A stretch of DNA of 61,474 bases from an uncultured Clostridia bacterium (lineage in GTDB: Bacteria; Bacillota; Clostridia; TANB77; CAG-508), in assembly GCA_949155365.1 (NCBI GenBank), contig CASCUT010000008.1, positions 1-61,474 of the forward strand, given 5' to 3'. The notes beneath the pieces are model-generated. The model was not told the DNA's origin, did no database searches, and saw only the letters and a list, made by a program, of their open reading frames with translations. The position numbers and the translations under genes are program-made. Below are positions 18,761 to 27,246 of this stretch, in pieces; the stretch's first letter is position 1, and every line of letters starts with the position of its first letter.

Positions 18761-18835
18761 TGGCTGGGCTGGCTAGATTCGAACTAGCGCATGCCAGAGT
18801 CAAAGTCTGGTGCCTTACCGCTTGGCTACAGCCCA
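18761..18835 (-). tRNA. tRNA-Gln (anticodon TTG)
   Basis: 75 bases with encoded CCA. Acceptor TGGGCTG pairs with CAGCCCA; the anticodon arm CCAGA-CTTTGAC-TCTGG gives UUG; T arm CTAGTTCGAATCTAG. U1-A72 is usual for tRNA-Gln. Confidence 0.96.
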
Positions 18836-18894
18836 ATATTTTTGTCACGAATAAGTTTACTTACTTGTAACTTACTTGTGTAAAATATAATAAA

Positions 18895-18972
18895 TGGGGT
18901 GGAATATGGGACTCGAACCCATGGTCTCCAGTGCCACAAACTGGCGCGTTAACCAACTACGCTAAATCCACC
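18895..18972 (-). tRNA. tRNA-His (anticodon GTG)
   Basis: Encoded CCA and the extra 5' G opposite discriminator C that identify tRNA-His. Anticodon arm CCAGT-TTGTGGC-ACTGG gives GUG. It lies 60 bases upstream of tRNA-Gln and is probably co-transcribed with it. Confidence 0.96.
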
Positions 18973-19296
18973 ATTTGCTAAATGCATTTTATATTTTAAC
19001 TTATTTTTGTTATATTGTCAACTAGTTTAAATCATTTTTTCTATATTTTTTAATGAATATTGGTAAATCTCTGTCTTACTAAACCCATTACTTCTTTTTT
19101 TGCATTACATTTTCTTTTTGATTTGTACGCAATTTTTATCTTACTTTTCATAAAACTTTCCTTATAGAATCCTATTTATACCAAAAATATATTAAAATAA
19201 TAAAATTTTTCAATATTCTTGCAAATTTCGACAGACTTTTTATTTTATTTTTGTTATAGTGGTCCTCTATTCTCAAAAAGAAAAGAGGTGTTACCA

Positions 19297-19488
19297 TTGA
19301 TTTCCTGTCTAAATGAGATTCAACATACAGATATCCAAAATTGTATTATAGGAAACAAATGTGGAACTATTACCATTTCTGTATATCAAGAAGCCGAATC
19401 TGGCACTCATATTTTTCATGTTCAACCAGATAATGAAGATATTCTTCCTATTTGTTATGTAATAGAAGACGCATTATCTGTATATTAA
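19297..19488 (+). CDS. Small hypothetical protein with TTG start
   Basis: 63 residues starting ISCLNEIQHTDI, with a GTITISVYQEAESGTHIFHV strand-rich core. AAAGAGGTG lies six bases before the TTG at 19297, which is preferred to the earlier in-frame codon at 19219. No family recognised. Confidence 0.45.
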   Translation: MISCLNEIQHTDIQNCIIGNKCGTITISVYQEAESGTHIFHVQPDNEDILPICYVIEDALSVY

Positions 19489-19577
19489 ATCTAATGCAGG
19501 ACCTGTTGGTCTTTCTGTCAAAATTATTTATTGAAGGAAACAAAAGCACGAGTCTATTTGTTGTTTTATTGGCTCTA

Positions 19578-20039
19578 CTACTTACTAGTAGAACCAAATC
19601 CTCCTTCTCTCTTTCCTTCTGCATTATCCTCATCTACCGTATAATATTTTTGGAATATTGCTTGTCCAATACAATCTCCTTTTTTTATTTCAATGTCCTC
19701 TTCTTTTATATTAAAAAAGGCAAACATGATATGTCCATCATTGTCTGGATTTCCATAATAGTCTTTGTCTACAACACCAATACTATTAGCTAAGATTAGT
19801 CCCTTTTTCCCTGGGTTTGAACTTCGATTTGCTAAAATTAGAACCTCGTCATCTTGCATATATGCTTTAATTCCTGTTTTTACTAAAGTTGGTTTCATTC
19901 CTTTTTTAAAAGATGGAATCGTGCAATCTTCTGCCGCTTCTACATCATATCCTGCAGAATATTTTGTTTTTCTAACTGGTAAATGAATTCCTTTTTCTTC
20001 AAATCCTTTTGCTATTTCAAATCCTCTTATTTTTTTCAT
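19578..20039 (-). CDS. dut: dUTP diphosphatase
   Basis: Hydrolyses dUTP to dUMP, keeping uracil out of DNA. About 153 residues with the trimeric dUTPase motifs in order: SAGYDVEAAEDC (motif 1), LANRSSNPGKKGLILANSIG (motifs 2-3), VVDKDYYGN, and GxGGFGST at the C-terminus (motif 5). Start taken at the ATG 20039, preceded by GAGGAG, rather than one nine codons upstream. Confidence 0.9.
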   Translation of the reverse strand: MKKIRGFEIAKGFEEKGIHLPVRKTKYSAGYDVEAAEDCTIPSFKKGMKPTLVKTGIKAYMQDDEVLILANRSSNPGKKGLILANSIGVVDKDYYGNPDNDGHIMFAFFNIKEEDIEIKKGDCIGQAIFQKYYTVDEDNAEGKREGGFGSTSK

Positions 20040-20220
20040 TTTTTTACTCCTCTCATTTTGGTTCATTTCTTCCCTATTTTTACATGTTATAAGTGATTTG
20101 TCAATCCCTTATCTTTTTAATTTTTTTCTTTTTTACTTGACTTTTTCCATCTTTTTATAATATAACTACAAAAGCAACATAAGGATGATTCCTTATTGTT
20201 ATTTTTTAGGAGGTATTATA

Positions 20221-20754
20221 ATGGATTTAAAAGGATCAAAAACAGAAGCAAATTTAAAAGCCGCTTTTTCTGGTGAATCAGAAGCAAGAAACAAATATAC
20301 TTATTTTGCAAGTGTAGCCAAAAAAGAAGGTTACGAACAAATTGCTAGTATTTTTTTAGAAACAGCAGAAAACGAGAAAGAGCATGCGAAACTTCATTTT
20401 AAATATTTAAATGGTATTGGAGATACTATGGCAAACTTAGCAGATGCTGCTGCTGGTGAAAATTATGAATGGACTGACATGTATGATACTTTTGCAAAAG
20501 AAGCAGAAGAAGAAGGATTTACTGAAATCGCTGCTACTTTTAGAGGTATCGCTGCCGTTGAAAAAGAACACGAAGAAAGATATCGTAAATTATTACAAAA
20601 TATACAAGATGGCGAAGTTTTCAAAAAAGGAAGTATTGTTATATGGAAATGCAGAAACTGTGGACATATTGTAGTTGGAACAGAAGCTCCAAAAATTTGT
20701 CCTGTTTGTAAACATCCACAATCTTATTTCGAAATAAAAGCTGAAAATTATTAA
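20221..20754 (+). CDS. rbr: Rubrerythrin
   Basis: Non-haem di-iron peroxidase protecting anaerobes from hydrogen peroxide. About 178 residues: ferritin-like four-helix bundle with metal ligands in [14 protein letters not shown] and [13 protein letters not shown], repeated in the second half ([11 protein letters not shown]), and a C-terminal rubredoxin domain with CRNCGH ... CPVCKH. The ATG at 20221 has AGGAGG upstream. Confidence 0.95.
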   Translation: MDLKGSKTEANLKAAFSGESEARNKYTYFASVAKKEGYEQIASIFLETAENEKEHAKLHFKYLNGIGDTMANLADAAAGENYEWTDMYDTFAKEAEEEGFTEIAATFRGIAAVEKEHEERYRKLLQNIQDGEVFKKGSIVIWKCRNCGHIVVGTEAPKICPVCKHPQSYFEIKAENY

Positions 20755-20774
20755 TATCATAGGGTCTATGATTG

Positions 20775-20826
20775 AGGACGGAGTATTTTGACAGTCAATT
20801 AAATATTGTCAAAATACTCCGTCCTT
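20775..20826. terminator. Long hairpin, terminator and member of the GGACGG repeat group
   Basis: Perfect 19-base arms (AGGACGGAGTATTTTGACA and complement) around a 14-base AT loop, between convergent rbr and feoB. The GGACGG ends resemble the other intergenic palindromes. Confidence 0.7.
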
Positions 20827-20858
20827 ATTGGCATGGGATCGTCCACAAAAGCATTTTT

Positions 20859-23014
20859 CTATACTACAAATACATTCCAAAATAACGTAGTTATCATACA
20901 CAATGCAATTCCACAAATCGTAGGAAGTAAGAATGCTACTACTGCCCACTTCCATCCTCCTGCTTCTTTTTTGATAGTAAGCAATGTTGTTCCACAAGGA
21001 AAATGAAGAAGTGTGAATATCATAACATTAATTCCTGTTAGAAGAGTCCATCCATTTTGAATTAAAATTTCTTTGATTGCCATGGTTTCTTCTAAATTAA
21101 CCAAACTTCCTCTTCCAATATAGCTCATTAGAATAATAGGAAGTACAATTTCATTGGCTGGGAGTCCTAAAAGGAATGCGGTTAAAATATAGCCATCCAG
21201 TCCCATTAAGCTAGCAAATGGTTGCAAGAAATTCGCTACATAGGTTAAGATACTTGCTTCTCCTATTTGAATATTAGCAAATAACCATATAATAATTCCT
21301 GCTGGTGCCGCTACTGCAATTGCCCTTCCGAAGAACAAATAGAGTTCGGTCAAAAATAGATCTTACTAATATTTTTCCAATCTGTGGCTTTCGATATGGT
21401 GGAAGCTCTAAAATAAAGGAAGTTGGCATTCCCTTTAAAATGGTTTTGGATAGTATTTTTGAAATTAGTAATGTTAGCACTACTCCCAATAAAATAATAA
21501 ATAAAACCGCCAATGTAGAAGCAATTGACTGCATTGCTCCTGTAAAATAACTTCCTATAAAAATAGTCGCAATGCAAATTAAAAATGGGAATCTTCCATT
21601 ACAAGGCATGAAACTATTGGTTAAAATTGATACCAATTTTTCTCTTGGTGAATCAATAATACGACCGTCCTACTACTCCTGCGGCATTACATCCCAATCC
21701 CATGCACATGGTTAATGCTTGTTTTCCGTGAACTACATGCTTTTTTAAAATATTTATCTAAGTTAAAAGCAATACGTGGCAGATAGCCTAAATCTTCTAG
21801 TAAAGTAAACATTGGAAAAAAAATTGCCATTGGTGGTAACATGACAGAAATTACCCATGTTACTGTTTGGTACATCCCCTCAATGAAAACCCCTTTTAAC
21901 CAATTTGGTAACCCTATAAAATAAAATAGCCATACTAACTTTTCTTGTATCCATCCAAAAAAATTAGACAATAATTCCGAAGGATAATTTGCCCCTACAA
22001 TCGTAAGCCATAAGATGATTCCTAAAAATACAATCATAATCGGAATTCCCCATATTTTGGAAGTTACGATTTTATCGATTTTTCTATCTCGCTCTTGATA
22101 ATTCTCATTTTCGTAGGTAGTACTCTCTTTTGCTACCTTTTCTGCATCAAACACAATACTAGAAACAATAACATCTCTAATATTCTCTTTCCTCATTCCA
22201 TTCTTTCTTAATAATTCTTCTACCTGAACCATTTGTTTTTTTATCTCTTTATCTTTTAATAATTTTATTCCTAAGTTTTTTTGCAGAGAACTTAAGATTT
22301 TATCTTCTCTATCCATTAATTTTAGTGAAATCCATCTTGTTAGATATTGTTTTTCTTTTGGCAAAATGGTTTCTATTTTACTAGCTAGCATGTCAATTCC
22401 ATCTTCTACCACTGGAACATAAGAAACTAAATTTGGCTTTTGCTTTTTTTCTCCACTTGCTACTTGCTGTACTTTTTCCATTAACTTATTTAAAGTCTTT
22501 TTCTTTCTTGCAATTGTGCCTACTACTGGAACCCCCAATTTTTTCTCTAATGTTTCTAAATTAATCTGTATCCCCTTTTTCTTAGCTTCATCTAATAAAT
22601 TGACACACACTACAATATTCGGTGTTATCTCCATAATTTGATAAACTAAATTCAAATTTCTTTCTAGACAGGTACCATCTACAATTACTACAGTAGCATC
22701 TGGATTAGAAAAACAAATATAATCTCTTGCAATTTCCTCTTCTTCTGAATGGGACATAATAGAATAAGTACCTGGTATATCTACCAGTAAAAACTTTTTA
22801 TTCTCATATTCACATATTCCACTACTATTTTCCACTGTTTTTCCTGGCCAATTTCCAGTATGCTGTTTCATTCCGTGTCAGTCCATTAAAAATCGTAGAT
22901 TTTCCGCACATTTGGATTTCCTGCTATGGCAATGGTATAATCATATTCCTCTTTTTGCTCTTTTCTTTGATGCTGTAATAATTTTCCCCCTGTTGAATTC
23001 GCTGTTAACCCCAT
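20859..23014 (-). CDS. feoB: Ferrous iron transporter FeoB; needs five +1 shifts at CGG-N
   Basis: GTP-dependent Fe(II) importer. The DNA is split over several frames, but skipping an extra C at 22906, 22875, 21728, 21667 and 21330 gives one 716-residue protein. Order: MGLTANSTGGKLL, G1 P-loop GNPNV-GKSTIFNGLT, GMKQHTGNWPGKTVE, G3 VDIPGTYS, G4 NLLDEA, then the transmembrane domain (FFPMFTLLEDLGYLPR, ALTMCMGLGCNAAGVV, NSFMPCNGR, LELPPYRKP, LGRAIAVAAPAG). Every junction restores a FeoB family motif, and no stop, gap or other indel remains. GTG-free start: ATG at 23014. feoA lies 1.6 kb upstream, separated by an MFS gene. Confidence 0.9.
21327..21330 (-). other. CGGA +1 frameshift site, feoB (Gly561)
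   Basis: Gene strand reads CTT-C-GGA-AGG; skipping C gives FVLGRAIAVAAPAG. Confidence 0.9.
21664..21667 (-). other. CGGT +1 frameshift site, feoB (Gly449)
   Basis: Gene strand reads GGA-C-GGT-CGT; skipping C gives AAGVVGGRIIDSPRE, as in other FeoB proteins (VVGCRIIDSP). Confidence 0.9.
21725..21728 (-). other. CGGA +1 frameshift site, feoB (Gly429)
   Basis: Gene strand reads TCA-C-GGA-AAA; skipping C gives ACSSGKQALTMCMGLGCN. Confidence 0.9.
22872..22875 (-). other. CGGA +1 frameshift site, feoB (Gly47)
   Basis: Gene strand reads ACA-C-GGA-ATG; skipping C gives NGLTGMKQHTGNWPG. Confidence 0.92.
22903..22906 (-). other. CGGA +1 frameshift site, feoB (Gly37, P-loop)
   Basis: Gene strand reads GTG-C-GGA-AAA; skipping C gives the G1 loop GNPNVGKST. 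Confidence 0.92.
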
Positions 23015-23079
23015 AACCTCACTCCCCTCTTTTTCCTATTCCATTCTTATTCATCCAAAACAAAAAAATTCCAACGTTA

Positions 23080-23208
23080 AATTTTAGGGACAGGTCTAAA
23101 AATTTAATTTTTCTTAAAAGGTTATCCCAAATTGGCAAAAAGGAACAATTTTAGATTATCCCTTTTGGTCCTTTTTAAATTTTTAGCCCCGTCCCTAAAA
23201 TTTAATTA
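23080..23208. repeat. GGGACG-ended palindromic repeat, left of MFS gene
   Basis: Outer arms TTAAATTTTAGGGACAGG... and ...CCCGTCCCTAAAATTTAA, inner arms around AAAAATTTAA and a central inverted repeat (AAAAGG.TTATCCCA / GATTATCCCTTTT). Imperfect palindrome of about 130 bases between feoB and the MFS promoter. Confidence 0.8.
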
Positions 23209-23213
23209 ATGGG

Positions 23214-23366
23214 TTGACAAATATTTTAAATGTGTTATAATGTATATTATGTTAAGAGTGTGTATATGCTTAAAACTAAGCTAGCTACACAGCCAATTGT
23301 AAATTTGGTACACTTGTGAGTTAACCTCATAAAGGAGTCTTAAAAGATTCCTTTATGAGGTTTTTT
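23214..23366 (+). promoter_or_regulatory. Consensus promoter and leader terminator (attenuator) of the MFS gene
   Basis: TTGACA (23214), 16 bases, TATAAT (23236), then a leader of about 140 bases ending in a strong terminator hairpin (ACCTCATAAAGGA / TCCTTTATGAGGT plus T6) 24 bases before the gene. A 12-codon frame (MLRVCICLKLS) starts almost at the expected transcription start and has no ribosome-binding site, so it is doubtful. Layout suggests transcription attenuation. Confidence 0.75.
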
Positions 23367-23389
23367 GTATTAAAAAAAGGAGGAATGAT

Positions 23390-24574
23390 ATGAAAGAAAA
23401 AAGCATGTATCAAAAAAATTTAAACTTTATTATTCTGGAAACCATCCTTACTTCTATTGGTTGTGGATTCTCTGTTCCCATTATGAACGTTTTTTGGAAT
23501 TCCATTGGAATGAACCAAACAGATATAGGATTTACACAAATGATGTTTACCATTTTTCTTGTTTGTCTTGATATCCCTATGGGGTATTTCGCAGACCGTT
23601 TCAATCGAAAAATCTTAAACATACTAGGCGATATTGGATGTGCCTTTACTTTTTTATACTATATGATTGCTCAAAATATCTATATGGCAATTATAGCCGA
23701 ATGTTTACTTGGTATTTTTATCGCAATGACCAATGGCGTCGATCAATCTTTTATTAAATATAATGCTGATAAAATTGACCCTTCTGGTAGACTATTTAAA
23801 AAAGTAAATAGTAGAGTTTATACTTTGCGATATATTGCTACTTTTCTTGTCATGTTAATTGGTGGAATTATCGCAAAATATAATTTAAGATTAACCATTG
23901 GTATTTCGTTTTTACCTTATCTATTTGGTGGTATCTTTGCTATTTTTATCAAGGATTATGCCAAAAAAACAGAGAAAAAACATCACAATATTTTAAAAGA
24001 TATGTATGGTAATACAAAAGAAATTCTAAAAAATAAGAATAGTCGAATTTACATTTTAGCTTATATGGTAGGAAAGGAAATAACACATCCTCATATTTGG
24101 ATTTTTACTCCTTTAATGATGATGGTAGGCGTTCCTATTGAAATTGTTAGTATTGGTTGGATATTGAGTCAAATCTTTATTATTATTGGTTCTAAAATCG
24201 CTGAGAAATTAATTTCGATAAAGACCTCTATTAAGTTTATCCTGTCTTTTGGTATTACTATTTTATGGATGAGTGTATTAATTATTAATGCCAATATCTT
24301 TACCATATGGATATTTGTATTAAATGGACTTGTGCAAGGATTAATCTCTGCTAGTCTTGTTACACCACTTCAAGAAAGTGCAAAAGAAGAAAATCAAACA
24401 AGTATCATATCCATTGCATCAACTGGTGCACGATTATTGTATATTCCATTAGTATTTACGATTAATTACTTAGGAAATAACACATTACAATTGGCATTTG
24501 TAGGTATGATTGCTATCTTTACACCACTTTGCTTATACAGCTATTTTAAGTTAAATCAATGTGAACATACCTAA
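23390..24574 (+). CDS. Major facilitator superfamily transporter
   Basis: 394 residues with about 12 hydrophobic segments. The loop 2-3 signature MGYFADRFNRK (near residue 64) is the MFS motif A. Likely an exporter; drug efflux is a guess supported only by the attenuated leader. The gene sits between feoA and feoB on the opposite strand and is bounded on both sides by GGGACG palindromes, which suggests insertion into an ancestral feoAB operon. Intact, no in-frame CGG. Confidence 0.8.
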   Translation: MKEKSMYQKNLNFIILETILTSIGCGFSVPIMNVFWNSIGMNQTDIGFTQMMFTIFLVCLDIPMGYFADRFNRKILNILGDIGCAFTFLYYMIAQNIYMAIIAECLLGIFIAMTNGVDQSFIKYNADKIDPSGRLFKKVNSRVYTLRYIATFLVMLIGGIIAKYNLRLTIGISFLPYLFGGIFAIFIKDYAKKTEKKHHNILKDMYGNTKEILKNKNSRIYILAYMVGKEITHPHIWIFTPLMMMVGVPIEIVSIGWILSQIFIIIGSKIAEKLISIKTSIKFILSFGITILWMSVLIINANIFTIWIFVLNGLVQGLISASLVTPLQESAKEENQTSIISIASTGARLLYIPLVFTINYLGNNTLQLAFVGMIAIFTPLCLYSYFKLNQCEHT

Positions 24575-24579
24575 TAAAT

Positions 24580-24655
24580 TTTAGGGACGGGTCTAAAAAT
24601 TTAATTCAACTTTTTTGTTGTTTTTTAAATTTTTAGGTCCGTCCCTAAAATTCAA
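24580..24655. repeat. GGGACG-ended palindromic repeat, right of MFS gene
   Basis: AAATTTTAGGGACGGGTCTAAAAATTTAA facing its inverted complement ending in CCGTCCCTAAAATT. Same outer arms as 23080-23208. It runs into the last codons of feoA. Confidence 0.8.
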
Positions 24656-24878
24656 TTTCTATTTTTTTGCTTTCTTCTTCTCTTAGAGAGATTAGGCTTC
24701 CTCTTACTTCATAGGCTGTTGGGTCTCCTATCGGGCTTTTAAAGACTGGTTTTATCTTTGTGCCTTCTATCATACCTAAATCTAAAATTCTTCTTTTTAT
24801 ATTTCCAGCACAATTTATGTTTTTTATTTTTACTTCTTGATTTAACTCTACTTTGTCTAATGTATTGTTCTCTTCCAT
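24645..24878 (-). CDS. feoA: Ferrous iron transport protein A
   Basis: 77-residue SH3-like cytosolic partner of FeoB: VKIKNINCAGNIKRRILDLGMIEGTKIKPVFKSPIGDPTAYEVRGSLISLR shows the FeoA pattern of glycines with LGMI.GT.I and DP.AYEVRG. Its last codons overlap the palindromic repeat. In most clostridia feoA directly precedes feoB; here an MFS gene intervenes on the other strand. Confidence 0.9.
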   Translation of the reverse strand: MEENNTLDKVELNQEVKIKNINCAGNIKRRILDLGMIEGTKIKPVFKSPIGDPTAYEVRGSLISLREEESKKIEIEF

Positions 24879-25011
24879 TTTCTGTTTTGCTACCTCCTTT
24901 TGTGAAACGATATTTTTTTACATCTTACTACATTATATGGCTTGTTTTTCTATTTTGTGTGTATTTTAAAAAAATGAGAAGAAATTTCTTTTATTTCTTC
25001 CCATTTTTTTG

Positions 25012-27054
25012 TTATCTTTCTTTGTTTTCTAATAAATACGGATATCCACCATTTATACTAGCTTCCTGTCCCCATATTTCTGAATTTATATAATTATTTA
25101 ATGCATATGTTACTGAATTTTCATTTCGTGCATTTAGTTTAAATTCTGATAATTCTTTTTCTATTGCTGTATTTTTCTTTAAAGTATATCCATCTAAAAA
25201 TACTATTTCTAAAGAAGTTCCTTTTTCATAATAGCAATTCTCTATACTTGTTTCATTATTTTGAATTACTCCCACGATTGACCCTTTATAGCTAGAAGAT
25301 TCCTCTGATTGAATATTGTTTCCTATACTATAACAGTTTTTCACTAATAAGTTAATCTTACATGTAGCTGCAATTCCTCCTGCATTACCTACGCCTGCTT
25401 TTATATAGCTTTCTCCTAATGAAATATTATAACTATTTTCTATTGTACCACTTTCTATTCTACCTACGATTCCTCCTGCTGAATAATTTAATGTCTCTAT
25501 CATTCCATTCTCATTGTAACATTTATCAATTTTTACATTTTCTCCTGCATGCCCTGTTATTCCTCCTGCCCAACTCCAATCTGCTTTTATCCATCCCCTA
25601 TTGGAACAATTCACTATATTGGCTGTTGTTTCGCCTGCTATTCCCCCTGTTCCACTACCTGTCGTTGAAGTATCTAATTGTCCTTGTGTTTTTACTGTTC
25701 CTGTATTTTTACAATTTTCTATTTTTTCTGTATTCTTGCCTACTATTCCACCCGCAATGTAACCATCTGCAGTAATGTTGCCTTCATTTGTACATTCTAT
25801 TATTTCAGGGGATCTAATAGTATTTGGAATATCATTCTGTATTACTTCCACTTTTTGATTACTGCTTGCTATCCCTCCTGCACAATATTTTCCATATATA
25901 TTAGATTTATTAATACATTTCTTTACACTTCCATTGTTAAGGCCTGTTATCCCACCTGCTGTATTCTTTATACTATTTACTTCTACCATATTTACACAGT
26001 TTTCTATTATTCCATCATTTCTACCAACGATTCCTGCCACTGCTTTATTTTCTTCTTGTGAAGTTACTTCTCCTTGCACTGTCAAATTTTCTATTATTCC
26101 ATTATATCCTAAAATTCCAAATAATCCTATTTGAATTTCTCTATTCTTTTCATTTATATATAAATTGTTTATTTGTCTTCCATTTCCATTATACTTTCCA
26201 TCAAAGTAGTTTGCCTCCTCTAAATTACCTCCTACAATATATCCTATTGGTTCCCATGAACCCACGTTACTATTACATATCTCACTTAGATTAATGTTCT
26301 CAACTTGGTTTATTGTTTGTCCTTTAAATTTTTCTCCATTATTTACTAATGTGGCAAATCTTTTTAAGTCATTTGCTGTTCTTATTGTGTTTGTATTTTT
26401 TTCTATTTTCACTTTTTCACTCTCTAAAGTTGTTGCATTTCCTATTACTTTAATATAATACACTCTATCTATTTCTTCATAAAATGGTAATTCTATTGCT
26501 TTTTCTTTTTGTATTTTGCTCATTCCTGTGGGAATTACTAAGTTCTCTATTTTTCCCTTATCTTCTTCATATAATTCTATTTTTTGTATTATTTCCCCTG
26601 GCATTCCTGCCTTTATAGTTAAAGTTACTATTCCATCTGTTGTATTTGCTATCATTTTTGCTTCTTTTACAGTTGCTTCATCATTGCTATTTCCTATATA
26701 TTCCACAGTATCTTGTGTTATAATAAAAATGTATCCTTCTTTTGTTAGCATTTTTGCACTTTTATTGTCCTCTAGTTTTGTTATATTTCCTTTTGGCACT
26801 ATTTTATCTTTATATATTTGCTTTACTACATCCTCTAATGTTATATTACCTAAGTTCTCTATTGCTATTTCTCCTCTTGATAATTCTACTTTATCTATAT
26901 ATTCTGCTATTTTCATTTGTTTTTTGCTCTCTTTTGATTTTGTTACTATTCCATTTTCTCCTAATACTAATCGAATGCTTATTCCCGCTAGTATGATTAA
27001 TATAACAATGGTTACTACCAATGCTACCAGTGTAATTCCTTCATTTTTTTTCAT
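25012..27054 (-). CDS. Class III leader surface protein with GLUG-type repeats
   Basis: 680 residues. ATG-AAA-AAA-AAT-GAA-GGA gives MKKNEGITLVALVVTIVILII, the same leader as surface proteins A and C but with an ordinary GGA codon, so no shift is needed; a useful internal control. From about residue 330 it carries repeated GGI.G.N.G.I.NC.N units (GLUG-like beta-solenoid repeats). Probably exported and assembled or anchored at the cell surface through the class III leader. No sortase motif is seen. Confidence 0.75.
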   Translation of the reverse strand: MKKNEGITLVALVVTIVILIILAGISIRLVLGENGIVTKSKESKKQMKIAEYIDKVELSRGEIAIENLGNITLEDVVKQIYKDKIVPKGNITKLEDNKSAKMLTKEGYIFIITQDTVEYIGNSNDEATVKEAKMIANTTDGIVTLTIKAGMPGEIIQKIELYEEDKGKIENLVIPTGMSKIQKEKAIELPFYEEIDRVYYIKVIGNATTLESEKVKIEKNTNTIRTANDLKRFATLVNNGEKFKGQTINQVENINLSEICNSNVGSWEPIGYIVGGNLEEANYFDGKYNGNGRQINNLYINEKNREIQIGLFGILGYNGIIENLTVQGEVTSQEENKAVAGIVGRNDGIIENCVNMVEVNSIKNTAGGITGLNNGSVKKCINKSNIYGKYCAGGIASSNQKVEVIQNDIPNTIRSPEIIECTNEGNITADGYIAGGIVGKNTEKIENCKNTGTVKTQGQLDTSTTGSGTGGIAGETTANIVNCSNRGWIKADWSWAGGITGHAGENVKIDKCYNENGMIETLNYSAGGIVGRIESGTIENSYNISLGESYIKAGVGNAGGIAATCKINLLVKNCYSIGNNIQSEESSSYKGSIVGVIQNNETSIENCYYEKGTSLEIVFLDGYTLKKNTAIEKELSEFKLNARNENSVTYALNNYINSEIWGQEASINGGYPYLLENKER

Positions 27055-27176
27055 TTTTCTCTTTTCTCCTTTTTTCTTTTATTATATCTTTTTTCTTGTT
27101 TTATTCTCAATGAAATAGTAAGTTTTTGTTGTAAACTGTTATACATAAAATCTATTCTCTTAAAATCAAATAAAAA

Positions 27177-27241
27177 AGGGTTCCGTATCTCTGTGCGAAT
27201 TAAGAAATTCGTGGAAATCCCCACAGATACTCTGACCCTTT
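27177..27241 (-). terminator. Large branched terminator after rimO
   Basis: Outer arms AAAAAGGGT / ACCCTTTTT, a second pair GTATCTGTG / CACAGAGATAC, and an inner palindrome CGAATTTCTTAATTCG. Unusually elaborate for a plain terminator. Confidence 0.7.
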
Positions 27242-27246
27242 TTGTT

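Noticed and set aside
18761-18972. One of the two tRNAs as the special CGG-N reader
   Set aside because: They are ordinary tRNA-Gln(UUG) and tRNA-His(GUG) with seven-base anticodon loops; any special tRNA is outside the window.
20859-23014. feoB and the other eight interrupted genes as ordinary pseudogenes
   Set aside because: Every lesion is the same (one extra C before an in-phase Gly codon), all other motifs are intact, and no stop, deletion or substitution damage accompanies them.
25419-27118. Several plus-strand frames of 60-200 residues opposite the GLUG-repeat gene
   Set aside because: Leu/Phe/Ser-rich shadow frames typical of AT-rich antisense; no ribosome-binding sites.
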